Positions 37,001 through 47,746 of a stretch of DNA of 64,000 bases are shown here, in pieces. Made by a program: the position numbers and the translations under genes. Where the stretch lies: NCBI GenBank assembly GCA_019055375.1, contig JAHQIW010005418.1, forward strand, positions 1-64,000, written 5' to 3'. This DNA comes from Parelaphostrongylus tenuis. Taxonomy: Eukaryota > Nematoda > Chromadorea > Rhabditida > Metastrongylidae. Position 1 is the stretch's first letter, and the number at the start of each line of letters is the position of its first letter. The notes beneath the pieces are model-generated. The model was not told where the DNA came from. It saw only the letters and a program-made list of their open reading frames with translations, and did not search any database.

Positions 37001-37548
37001 TATCACGTTTCAAAAGGAACGTTAAAGACGATTTGAATGCTAGAAGAACTGATATTAGCGCAGTGAAAAACGCATTGTAATACGGATGAGTTAAGTCGCT
37101 AAAGAGGGGACCACAATTATCTTGAAGATTACAGTAGTTCTTGCACTGATTCGCTTCCTTACATTCATGCTCCATAAAACTCCTTGAAAAGTTCACGTGG
37201 TGCTCTGAGTGCCGCAACCGAACTTCGCTTTCACTATAAAAATATCCGTAAATACAAATCAATATCGTATCCAAAGTACGGGCTATTAGCGTGAAAACGT
37301 TTCTGCGACTTCGTGTAGAATTTTCCAAGCTCCCTATTGGTACCAAATTCCTCTATACTCACCGCATCATGGCCGCTCAACGAAGCAGTTTGCTGCTTTA
37401 CAAGCACGATTTTGAACGTGATGCTTAGACCGCTTTTGGGAACATTAATTGTGCAAAGGCTCAAGGATTTGTGTTAAGGCAAACAACGTTTCGATTTTTG
37501 TTGAATTTCGCGCTGGATACGCCAACTTAAGAGACTAGTCGCGCTCCG

Positions 37549-37705
37549 GATGTCCCACGCCAAATTGACCGGAAAGTCGTCACTGAGGCTGCTGAAGAGT
37601 AATCGACTTGGATTATCGAGATGTTAGCCAAAGATTTTGACTACGATCATGTCACAATCACCAGAATAATAAAAGAAGCAGGCTTGGGCACGCTTTCGAT
37701 TGATA
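37549..37705 (+). mobile_element. Transposase-like HTH scrap, right arm
   Basis: Mirror of 14,180-14,335. It reads VPRQIDRKVVTEAAEE, a stop, then the MLAKDFDYDHVTITRI block. Confidence 0.35.
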
Positions 37706-39479
37706 AATTTCGTGTTTATTGCTTTAGAACCATAGTTTATGAGAACACCTAGAAGTCTTGACGGCACAAAACTGTAAAAGGGGCGTATCTTTTCTTACAA
37801 CAAAACTTTCCTATGAATCAAAAGCACGGTAAGGTATATAGAAGATCCTTGAAAGTGCACAAGATAAGGATAGCAGGGAATCTCCGCCAAAACGCAGGAA
37901 AAACTAAATCCTTCAAGAAAAAGGATGGAGCTACACAAAATTTTGAAGAGTGATCCCTATGGCATCTATAGGCTTCGCGGCAAGCGAAGCAAAAGAGCGG
38001 AGGTCGTTCAGTGCGCAGAAAATACGGAAATAGGTGTCGTCGCAAAAGTGTTGAAGATCTTGACTCATGGGTTATCGCAGTTTTCCGGTATATGTTGAGA
38101 ACTAATTCTGCTCGCTAGCTATCTCCAACAAGTTAGATGTTTTTCGATAAATCAACTTCGTTTTATCTCTCATGAAAGTTAACATGAAAACTTCCTTTGT
38201 GCAAAAAACTGCTTAATGCTAAAGCGACTCACTTCCATTTTCAATTTAGAATGCCGGCGTTGTTCTGTTTTTTTTCTCAACTTTCATTGCGTACTCTTTT
38301 CTCGCATCTTTTTGATCATGAACTCTGAACATATTAGGCTAAATCACTTTTTTAAAATTTGTATACGGCGCCGAATCCTCCTTCACCGAGTAGATCGACG
38401 ACGACATAGTTCGTTTTGCTGGACTCCATTACTGTCCCCTAAACGGATTGAATCCAGTGGGTTAAGCATCGACTCCTATGAGTTGTAATGATAAGAAACC
38501 AATCGGTTTGATGCCAAGGTCGTCTTCCTCCTCCTCGCACATATGTGGTTCAACAACAATGCTCGTTCACACTTTGAACATGTTTTTGGAGTGGGGAGAG
38601 CCATAACAAGTGAATGATAGTGATAGTGGAGTAATTTCAACATTTATCTCTCTCATTGCTTAAAAACATTTCTCTTACCACATTTTTCCTTCACTCCTTC
38701 TTCTCAGTGCGGTCGACCATGTCATAGAGATTGGAATTGTGTCTGAGCATTGCGGAATGAGGAGAGTTCCTCAATTCACAAGACTGCTCTCCATTTATGG
38801 CTAAACAGAACGTATTTTGCAATTTGTACTTTGATAATTGTTTAGGTGCTATCAAAGAAATCCTTGACGAAATCGATGGTTTGCGTCCCAATTGGACAAG
38901 CTTTCCGTTGATTATTCGACTTACTTGCCACTGTCTTCCCCATCAACAATCACCGCACTTTCATGAGGCCATCTTTATACAGAGGAGATTAAGAATATTC
39001 TTACAATCTAATTACTACATTATATGCATCAGCACAAAGGAATGCGTTCTTGCCGATTGTGCGTATCTTCGGGGATGTGCCTGCCGAGTGACAATTGGCT
39101 TTAATGATACCATTTCAGTTTATGATAATATTTAAATGTATTTGAATGTATTTACGTTCATTATTATATTAAGGCAACATCGGCCTCACATTGTTTCGTC
39201 ATTTGAACTGAAAGTGATGTTAAGTAAATAGCATACAAACGCCTTTGAGTGTAATGTTTTTTTTTCATCCAGTCTAATTCATAAGCAGTATGTGAAGTAC
39301 ACGAGCGATACAGCAAGATGTTCCGAAGGCAGTTAGCCGTTTAGCAGATGTTGTTGTCTCATGTTTTAAGAAAATATCAAGACTCAGAATTTTCAAAAGC
39401 TGCATGATCTTCAGGCGGCGAAGACTGCATCGTATTGATTTTTTTCCGTATAGTTATGTAAAATTCTCCCGCAAGAAGA

Positions 39480-39930
39480 ACGTAATGTTGGGTTATCGCG
39501 TATTTTTTTCCTCACTATTGTATTGTTCGATTCTCTTCTATTTCAAAACTCCAAAAGGCTGCGCTATGTTGAGGCCTCACTAGTAATTTGGAGACAGTTG
39601 CCTGTGACCGTAGCAGCATCTCTCGCCATCTAACTAAAATCGCTATCGCAAATTGACGTCTTGATGGACGTCTCATGCACTAACCAGCCACACCATTTTT
39701 CTCCTCTTTTTCGATGGCAGAATTGGCTCGCCACAGTAAGGACTAGCTTGATCTTGCTCCATCAGATTTGCATCTCATCTGCGCCTTGAAGCAATATGTG
39801 CGGAATAAAAAACAGAGGATCCCATCGACTTCTTAGATCCTTAACCTCATTCTTTCGGAGAGAGAATCATCCAGTCTTTATCGACCAGGTGGTTATATTT
39901 CACTGATCATGACGGTGATCACATTATTGG
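39480..39930 (+). mobile_element. Mariner/Tc1 transposase C-terminal relic
   Basis: Frame-broken plus-strand sequence contains SLDLAPSDLHLICALKQYV at about 39,744-39,800, the DLAPSD signature around the last catalytic aspartate. It ends RWLYFTDHDGDHI near 39,880-39,925, the usual C-terminal RW..DGDY pattern. The equivalent in unit 5 (58,640-59,060) is on the minus strand. Confidence 0.6.
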
Positions 39931-40608
39931 ATGATTTTTTTTTTTTGAATAAATAACAATTGAATCAACAAAAGCACCGAAATGCGAAAAAAATCATCAG
40001 ATAACTCAATACACTCATAGTTAAAGAGATCGGATAGAAGGAAGATTGAGAAGAAATTTGCATACAGAGAGAAGGAGCACTGATTTTGACGAAGAAAACA
40101 CAAGATCTTCAAAGTGCCAGGCCCTTACGAAATGTCTCAAGAAGATTTGAATAGTTAAGAAGTCTGGGTAAGAAAAATAAGTTGAATGATGATAATCTTC
40201 TAAGGTCGTTCAAGTTTATTGTATTAGTCAATGCCACCTGTGTGCTCTCAACTCAAGAGAAAATATTGTCCACATGAGTATTGCAGAAAATCTCAAAAGA
40301 AAGTTGAGTATTCGTCCAGATGAAGTGATGATCGATCTAGGGTACTAGGCAAGGGAAAGGAAGTCAAAACTTTTCGTTTTAAATGGTACCCGAAAGAAAA
40401 GATGAGTATTATTATGTTTTCAAAGAAGAAAAATCTTGGAGGTTATGAACTAGAAGAAAGGTGTGAAGTCACGAGACTGTGGATGATGACCAACCATGAA
40501 AAATGTCAATGTCGCTAGAGACTGAGATTGTATATAAGCAAATACGCATAAAAATTCCAGGAATATCAGGTAATACACGAAACTTCGCTATGGAACGACA
40601 TTTTTTAA

Positions 40609-40735
40609 TTAACATGTTGACGACCATTGACCCCACGGCCCCAGACATGCTCGGCCGTGAGCTGGCATTGACGAACACGACGGGTTTGCGACGGAGCGAG
40701 GCTGACGCGTGGGCCAACAGTCGTCAACGTGTTAA
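40609..40735. mobile_element. TTAA-flanked palindromic MITE
   Basis: TTAACATGTTGACGAC at the left and GTCGTCAACGTGTTAA at the right are near-perfect inverted ends, each with TTAA. TTAA target choice is typical of piggyBac-type elements. A diverged copy in unit 5 ends at 58,149-58,152. Confidence 0.6.
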
Positions 40736-41389
40736 GACTGCACTTTTGCTTGTTCTAATTGACCATCATCAGCAAGTCGCACAGGTATTATGATCGCCCT
40801 TTCCTGTAAATCTTGATGAGATAAATTGTGATACTGTCGACCACACAATGACGATACACGTTCTTTTGCTTTTTGTTCTAGATAAATCGCTTCGTATAGA
40901 TCTAATTAGCGATCTTCGTAGGCATGAAGATGACAAAGCGTAATGTCACTTTCAATCTGATAGTCGAGGCGGACATACTATCTTTTGAAGGCAGTTGAGC
41001 GACGTGCCTATCACTTAATCAGTCGTTAGAGATTGTACCATTGACAAATTAAAAGCACTCATTATTGTCCTTGCTAGTCGGATTATCCATGATATTAATA
41101 GCTCCCACATTCCAAATAACTTGCTATTCCGATAAAGCATCATGTTGAGCATAACTGGCATGGTTATTACTCATGATCGACGTGGAGGCGGGAACGTGCA
41201 GATGTGGTGTACAGGCAGTCCCTATTTTCCCAGTCGGTATGAAGTAAGCAATGATCGTTTACAGATGCTTATGTTGAAATTTATCACACAGGGCAACGGA
41301 CAACAGGTAATCAATGATGGTGATAAGTGCATGTTCTTCATAATGAATAATAAATAGTCATAATCTATTTCGGCAAACACTAACGGCCA

Positions 41390-42600
41390 CGGTATTCACT
41401 TCTTCACTTTATTTGATTTGTCTTACAGTTATCCCTCTGTGCGGGTTCTAGTACTCATTTGATTTGTCTCCCGCTTGACGATCTCATCTTCTTCATGAAC
41501 GTCGTAGATACTGCATGAGCACGTCTCCTTGCCATCTCGAGAATAGTCAAGCTGGGTATTCCTTATTGATTGCCGGGTAAGGTTGGGGGGCTATGGGACA
41601 AAATTCGTGTCAAACAGCGCCAAGCATCTCCAACTACTTGACCACAGTCCCTCAGATCTGATAATGGGCGAGTTTAATTTGCGGATCGCTTGTCACGGCA
41701 CTGGTGTACTTTCGAATTCACATTACTGATGGCTGTTCGTTTTACTGAATTGCAAAGAAAGCGACATGACCACATCGATAACTGGTTTTTATTTGCCGAT
41801 GGGGTCACTTTGTAGAAACAGTTTTCACTCGGAAAAACCTATTGTTGCTTGATTTTATGGTCTTTTCAGAGCACTGACGCAGATATAAGGAGGAGTGTTT
41901 TTTTTTTTTGGAACAAAGACTGCACATACTTGCTAAAACGTACTTGCATAACAATTGCCTTGTGGAGGCAGTTGTAGCGTAATTGCATTTTCTTAGCCAG
42001 AAAGGTGAACTATTTCGGGGTTATATAAATACTGCACTCTAATGCGATATGGACTGAGGAACTGCAATAAGGACAACTTTTCCCAATCCGCTGTCGCTTT
42101 CTGTTATAGGTTAATCTGAAGAAGATGTGAAGAGATGTGTTGTGTCAGAAATGGCGGAGTTCACGGAGGTGCTGTTACTTGTTATAGATGTCGGGCGAAA
42201 AGGAATCTCTTGTCGTTCATGGTAGATTCTTCACAGGACATGTCGGATAGGTCAGGATTTTTTGTAGTAGTTACATTATGGTAAAAAATCTGTTTCCACA
42301 TTTTAGGTAGCTTATCGAAAAGGAGAGCTACTGAATCTAATTTTTGATAATCATCCATTCCTGCTGCATGAGAATTCTGTCGTACCACGTAACATTCATT
42401 TGTACAGCATGGCTACCTGAAATCTCTGAGAACAGCATACAAAGAGTTGAATAAGTTTCGTACAAGTAACATATTTGAAGACACCTAGGGGAGTACAGAA
42501 TTCGAGAATATCTTTGGTAGCACGATAGCAACCTGTAGTGGTAGAGATTCTACGGACTGAGTGCGAAGTTTTAACACTTAAGTAAGATTAAAGCAAAGAA
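41390..42600 (-). repeat. Block X of unit 2, diverged
   Basis: Minus-strand homology to about 12,700-11,500 (unit 1) and to unit 5. Shared landmarks include TTATTGATTGCCG near 41,565 and AATCATCCATTC near 42,350. It is clearly more diverged than units 1 and 5 are from each other. No gene recognised. Confidence 0.65.
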
Positions 42601-43190
42601 AATTTTGTAATGTCATCCAGCTGCTTTTTATCATCTACTAGAGTCGAACTGAAGCCGATAATTTTAGTCTACCGTATAGGATTCTATCGAACGTCGGGTT
42701 GGTCGCGCTAAAATTTGAGCTATAAAGTGCCAGTGCGACTATGAAAATGTAGTGACAATAAGCTATAACCACCATGGAAATACAGTGGCAATAGATAAGT
42801 CTACAGGCTGAGGCTTCTCGCTCACTGCAAGATCCTCTCTGTCAGATACTCCGTTGGAGGAATAGCACGGAAAACGTAGAACTCGATAGATAAATTTATA
42901 AACAATAAACTTATCATGGATTTAGGCCCCAGCTATGTAAGAGATTTGAAGACTGTTTTACTATGGCCGCCACTTTTGCAATGTACTCTAAAACTCCACG
43001 AATAAGAGCGATTTGTATTGGAAAATAGAACTTAAAAGCAATTAGCAACTTTGAGTAGTTTCATAAACTTGGTAATTTCTAACAATCTATATTTATTCTT
43101 TTATTTTCGACTATTTTCAAGACTTTTATCAAAACGATATAGTCTGAGAAAATATTTTGAGTCTTCCTTATCTGTTATGGCCTTTATGCA
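42601..43190. other. Unassigned
   Basis: No repeat, RNA or coding signal recognised. Confidence 0.4.
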
Positions 43191-43196
43191 ATGCAA

Positions 43197-43380
43197 GATA
43201 CACGTTTCAGCAGTACAGCCTCATTAGTTGCACGGTGCCTTTCATCTCAGTTATTGTTTCATCTACGGGAAATTGTTGACATTTCGACGTCGATCGCTCT
43301 AAACAAGTCACCGTACACCTGACAATTCTGTAATGCCGAAACACGTGTCTTACGCATTATAACTGACATAACAAACCTCA
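43197..43380. repeat. Foldback-family repeat, degenerate
   Basis: A left half with CAGCCTCATTAGTTGCACGG and a right half with ATGCCGAAACACGTGTCTTA are diverged mirror images around about 43,285. Confidence 0.55.
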
Positions 43381-43601
43381 TGAAAGGCTCAAAATGAATT
43401 ATTAGATTATATTTTTTCTTATTCTTAGGAAAAACATAGACAAACTTGAGAAATATCTCACTAGCGAAAAGCGCATATCCTGTCGGTCCTTTTTTGTTTG
43501 CAAAAATCAAACCCCTCTTATATATAGACTTAGGGAAATCTTTCCTTCGAGTGCTTTATTGAGACCACGCTCAAATTTCAATAAATTCTTTCATTGTTAT
43601 T

Positions 43602-43938
43602 TGAGCCAACATGTCATGTGGTCTGGTAAGGGCTCTTGTACAACCCGAGACACGTGTTTCGTCTTTACAGACTCATCAGCCAGGCAGAACCCGTCGTCTG
43701 TCGATCTTTTTATAGTTAGTTCTCTCGGGAGCTGACAAACAGAAAATCTCGCTTGACATAGAATGTAAAACGTAAGTCGTCGACAACTCTCTATAAGGAG
43801 TGTAACGCTCCCGAGAGAACTGACTTTAAAAAGATCGACAGACGACGGGTACTGCACGGCTGATGAGTCTGTAAGGATGAAACACGTGTCTCGGGTTGTA
43901 CAAGAGCCCTTACCAGACCACATGACATGTTGGCTCAA
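43602..43938. mobile_element. Foldback element with ~130-bp inverted arms
   Basis: GAGCCAACATGTCATGTGGT at the left and its exact complement at the right begin arms of about 130 bp with few mismatches, separated by about 70 bp. The arms include the family motifs CACGTGT(T/C)TC and TCTCTCGGGAG. No coding content. Confidence 0.8.
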
Positions 43939-44330
43939 ATAATAATGAAAGCATCAATTGAAATTTGGTGTTTATTTACGTTGAGTGCAAACTGTTGGTC
44001 GTCGCTTCCTCTATACAGTTGTAGATCCCCGAAGTACTGACCGAACGAAAGGCAACTGTGCATCTGGAGAGGCTGAAAGCCCGAAGCACGTGGCTTAAAC
44101 TGCATAAGTGCTATAAAGAAATCATCGTAAAAGGTTTGAAATTGATTGCCATTAAACTGTTCTTAAGCGAGATCTCAAAATAGTCTTTAAAGGCTGAAAA
44201 CAAACGCTTTTTTATTTATTTCTCGTTGAAATCCTTACAAATGCCATCACAATCATTATCTCCATCATCATAGCCGACATCGTTGCCGTAATCATTTCTG
44301 AAAATTGTACGGCCAAGCGCAATACTTTAG

Positions 44331-44450
44331 GATGCTGCTCTCGGTTGTGTAGCATGTAAAGAAGAATTTAGCGAAATTCTCGGTTACACTGGCAGTATAA
44401 AGTATACCGACCATGCCCATTACGAATTCACCTATAAATTATCAGAACAC
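44331..44450 (+). pseudogene. Kinase C-terminal exon, copy 3 (isolated)
   Basis: It is a 40-codon stop-free block after ACTTTAG and before GTTCG, aligned with exon 18702-18821. It keeps DAALG and YEFTYKLSE, but the central YIDSLKYHD is changed to YTGSIKYTD. The rest of the kinase is not present upstream: the unit begins at 43,967 and foldback repeats replace it. It is an orphan exon. Confidence 0.7.
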
Positions 44451-44661
44451 GTTCGCAAATCTCAGTTTTATCATAGTTATTACCATTAATCTAGTATAGA
44501 GCCAACTACTATAATTTATCCCTATTCATTCCCTCAACTGGGCGAAGTATAGAGCAGTGACTAGAGGTGTCCGGTAGTACACTTGTAGTTATGGTTTGGC
44601 ACTGTGCCTCACGCATGCTAAAATCTCCATCTTGCAGAAGCTGGCACATCAAAATCAGATT

Positions 44662-45077
44662 GTAATTCTTTTTTATCAACCGCTTCTAGAGGCAGTACAA
44701 TATTTCAAGTATACCCATTGATGTAGGGTAATGTTCAGAACTTTCGCATCAAGCGAGACTAGAACCAACACCTCAATCTTTCAGGGAGCGTGTGCTCTAT
44801 TCGTTACACCAGCCCTCAACGGGTAGTCGGTCTCGACATTGAACACAGTCACGCTGACAGGTATTGGGTATCTAACGATCAAATGGAATAATATTTATTT
44901 AATTGCTTCTAGCGGTGGTATGATATTTTAAATATACCCATTGATGTAGAGTGTTGTGGAAAGTGGGCGTCAGTAGTGTAACGGATAGAGCACGCGCTCC
45001 CAGAAAGATTGAGGTGCGGGTTCTAGTCCGTCCAACGCGAAAGTTTTGCACATCACTCTACATCAGTAGGTATAGAG
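44662..45077. mobile_element. Composite SINE-like insertion with target duplication
   Basis: TCAGATT occurs at 44655-44661 and 45078-45084. Unit 1 has a single uninterrupted version near 19,030. The 416-bp insert holds two tRNA-like parts in opposite orientation (about 44,770-44,815 minus, 44,965-45,040 plus). Related blocks containing TACCCATTGATGTAG precede each part. Confidence 0.75.
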
Positions 45078-46300
45078 TCAGATTCTTTTGTGGGAATAAT
45101 TCACCGATTTGTCTTTAAACATAATCATTTGAAGTAATATAGCTTACATCTGATAGAGCTGATATGACGTAATTAGAGAAGTGTGGTGCACGAAACAGAT
45201 ATAGGAAAAGAACAGTGGAGTGGACTTTCAGGGAATGCAAGCGCCTTCTTGGAACAGCACCTAAGAATGGCCAGACGTGCTTCTGGCTAAGGTCAGCCCT
45301 CCGCGTCCGAAGATTTCAAAGAGTTTTAAACCACGAAATAGATCTTGAGTATTTTTACATGCTCGTAATAGACATCACCACAGACAACAAATGCGATCGA
45401 GAGAAGCGAATAGAAACTGTGGTGGTGATCTTACTACCAGTGAAGACGGCCGGTCCGATTGCAAAATAGGTAAAGTGCATAAAATTAGATGAATGCCCAA
45501 AATAAGCACATCGTTTCTACATGAAATTACAGAATGACCATGCCGCAAAAGTAGAGTTCAATAAAATCAGTCAACCACCTAGAACGACAGAATAAAAAGA
45601 ATGAGATGAGCCAAGCTTTAGAGCGTTTTTTTTTTTCAAATTATTACTGATCCGCATTCCAACCTAGTGTGCATGTCTAAGCACTTCCTGCATTCTATTT
45701 CTTCTTCCCACCCATAATGCGAATAACCAACGAAATGAAAGTTTCAATGAATCCAGAGCATTATTGAAACCTGCTTTACTCCACCGCACTTTTCTTGTAA
45801 TACTAACAAAGCTGAAAACGTAGTGGTTTACATTTTGTGAGTGATTGGGGTTCTATAGGGAGCGGAATCAGCAGGAGGCGACATCATGGACCCGTGTGAT
45901 TCGAAGAAAACCGTCGAACGTACTATTACCACAACTGTAAAGGCGCCGTAAATGTCGAGCCATAGAAACAATTTTGAATACTTGAAAGCGTAACTGAATC
46001 ATCGAAGTGTTTTGGGATAATCCTGTAATCATTTAGTTTTTTCTTACTCAGTATTTTTCACATTGCTCTGACTGCTATAATATACCACATGATAAAGAGT
46101 GTTGCATGTCTTCAATAGTAATAAAGTTAATTATTATGATGGTATAATTACGTATCCGAAGATGCTGAGTGATATGCAAACATTCAACATTAGAAGAAAG
46201 ATGAACCCATGTTTTACCCTAACATGGCCTTATGCTACCATGATTTCACTGAGGTCTTTGTTACTTTGCTCTTTAAACGTTCTAACAAGGCCTGTGGTGA

Positions 46301-46373
46301 GCCTCGATAGCTCAGTTGGGAGAGCGTTAGACTGAAGATCTAAAGGTCACCAGTTCGATCCTGGTTCGGGGCA
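46301..46373 (+). tRNA. tRNA-Phe (GAA), copy 3
   Basis: Identical over 73 nt to copy 1, although flanks differ throughout. TTTT lies five bases downstream. Confidence 0.97.
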
Positions 46374-47746
46374 ACTGTTTTGTTACAGACGGTATACCAA
46401 CCCCTTTGTGTTTGTTGTGCATGTTCTAGCACGAATGAGCCCAGGAAACAGACACATCTCATTACTCAGGGCATAGAAATGTTTTACAATCAGAGATTCA
46501 GAGATAAGACAAGAAATAGAAGATGAAGCATTCGAGACGGTTAAATTCCCGCTGGTTGTGCCATGCAATAGACTTCATTGAACTCGTTATGAATGACTAA
46601 ATGATCATCATGGCTTCACCACATATGGACATCAGGCAAGCACGTGGCTGATGAAAAGATTTATTCAACTAGCGTCTCGCACTATCGCGTTTACCAAAAT
46701 CGCTTTGATGGGAGTTGTTGATCCACACATAGATGATCGCTTTTGCATTGAAATGCAATCGAATGGAGTATGAGGCCATAGAACAGTTTGTGAGCGACTG
46801 CTTGCTAATTGTGGTTGATTATTTTTGACGTCTTAATGGAGTGTCACAAACTGATCAAGTGACGACAGCCCGAGTCAAAGCAGTATAATCGGGCAGTAAG
46901 CTTTACTCATACCACGAGATATAATCACACTTTTGGTAAGGTGTCTTTAACTAGTTCTAGCGAAAAATTAGCCACCGATGAACTTCAGCGTTCGTGGTGA
47001 TAGAAAATTCGGCTTTTGAATCTGAAAACATCGACCTAATTATTCTGTTAATAATCATAACAGCAAGTGAAAGCCAATATATAGTTTATTCAAATATTAT
47101 TATTATTTATCTTACGGGTAGCACCTACGCTACAGATAACATTTTCAGCGCTAAACCAAAGAAAATTTCAACTTCTGCGTTTTTATGTGGTGTTCACCAA
47201 GCGCTGTAGAGCTTTAAATGTCAAGTGTTCGAAATCTTATCATTTTTAATTCCTTCCAACCTAATCTCAGATTAAGTCAATCAACTTTCGTCAAAGTTCA
47301 GCTTGTCATGTGGCTTGTCAGTGATAGTCCTCGACTGGTATCCGTGCGATAAAATACAGTTATAGTAACTAACAAGAGCTTTTTTTTATGAAAACCTCTG
47401 CGACCATGACGCTGAAACGCAAACAAGTAAGCTTTTGTGACAAGCTCGTAGTAACCTAAGGATCCGGAGATTTATATTTAGCTGTACTGATTATTGTTGA
47501 ATTGTGAGACATGCATAACAGATTTTGGGACGAAAGCGCCTTTCTAGAATTACTAAGGTTTGATAAGATGATGTGTCCTAATCAGGATAAAATAAAATAT
47601 GCTTTGACTTAACATTCACTTGTATTAGAAACTTCATCCAAAACCAGTTCAATCACTGAATCTGCCAGCCAAAAATGGCACCGTCCGCAAAGGGATATAG
47701 TGGTCATAAGTTTCATAAAACAAAAACGGAACAGCTTCACTATACG
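46374..47746. other. No gene downstream of tRNA-Phe in unit 3
   Basis: Collinear with 20,400-21,790. Open frames here (46383-46568 minus, 46994-47209 plus) differ from those in unit 1 and show no family. Confidence 0.5.

Larger units (their letters stand above)
33062..38542 (-). pseudogene. CK1/TTBK-like kinase pseudogene, copy 2
   Basis: Mirror of copy 1, read on the minus strand. Blocks: ATG at 38542; glycine-loop exon about 38358-38438; VEKK exon 38233-38324; hinge exon 36497-36646; HRDLKPAN exon 36298-36435; GTIRFAS exon 35174-35371; C-lobe exon 33062-33181. It shares with copy 1 the missing donor after the glycine loop, the frameshift after VEKK, the TAG in the hinge exon and the deletion of the DFG exon. 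All of these therefore predate the present pair, or were copied between arms. It has its own extra lesion: the donor after the first exon is CCGATTGG instead of ATGGTTGG. Confidence 0.85.
27824..39150 (-). repeat. Palindrome 1, right arm (unit 2)
   Basis: Reverse complement of 12,740-24,059. It contains the same features in mirror order: tRNA-Gly, tRNA-Phe, kinase C-terminal exon, foldback repeats and kinase pseudogene copy 2. The outer end fades near 39,150, where block Y begins. Confidence 0.95.
39160..41390 (-). repeat. Block Y of unit 2
   Basis: From about 39,370 it is reverse-complement homologous to 57,172-59,120 in unit 5. It is absent from unit 1, where block X abuts the arm directly. 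It contains a mariner/Tc1 C-terminal relic and a TTAA-flanked MITE. The rest (e.g. open frames at 40,503-40,793 and 41,142-41,357) is unassigned. Confidence 0.75.
43967..47746 (+). repeat. Palindrome 2, left arm (unit 3)
   Basis: Reverse complement of 49,590-53,342; matching positions sum to about 97,336, dropping to 97,309-97,311 outside a ~27-bp indel near 44,465-44,490. It is collinear with 18,310-21,790 of unit 1 but diverged from it. Homology to unit 1 continues past the palindrome edge to about 48,010. Confidence 0.93.

Noticed and set aside
12740..39150. Palindrome as a simple sequencing-hairpin artefact
   Set aside because: A missed-adapter artefact would have no unique spacer and no divergence gradient. 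Here there is a 3.76-kb unique spacer, and the outer arm is diverged. Haplotype misassembly is still possible and is listed as a check.
43597..43938. 113-codon minus frame as a gene
   Set aside because: It spans both arms of a foldback element, so its two ends are translations of mirrored DNA.
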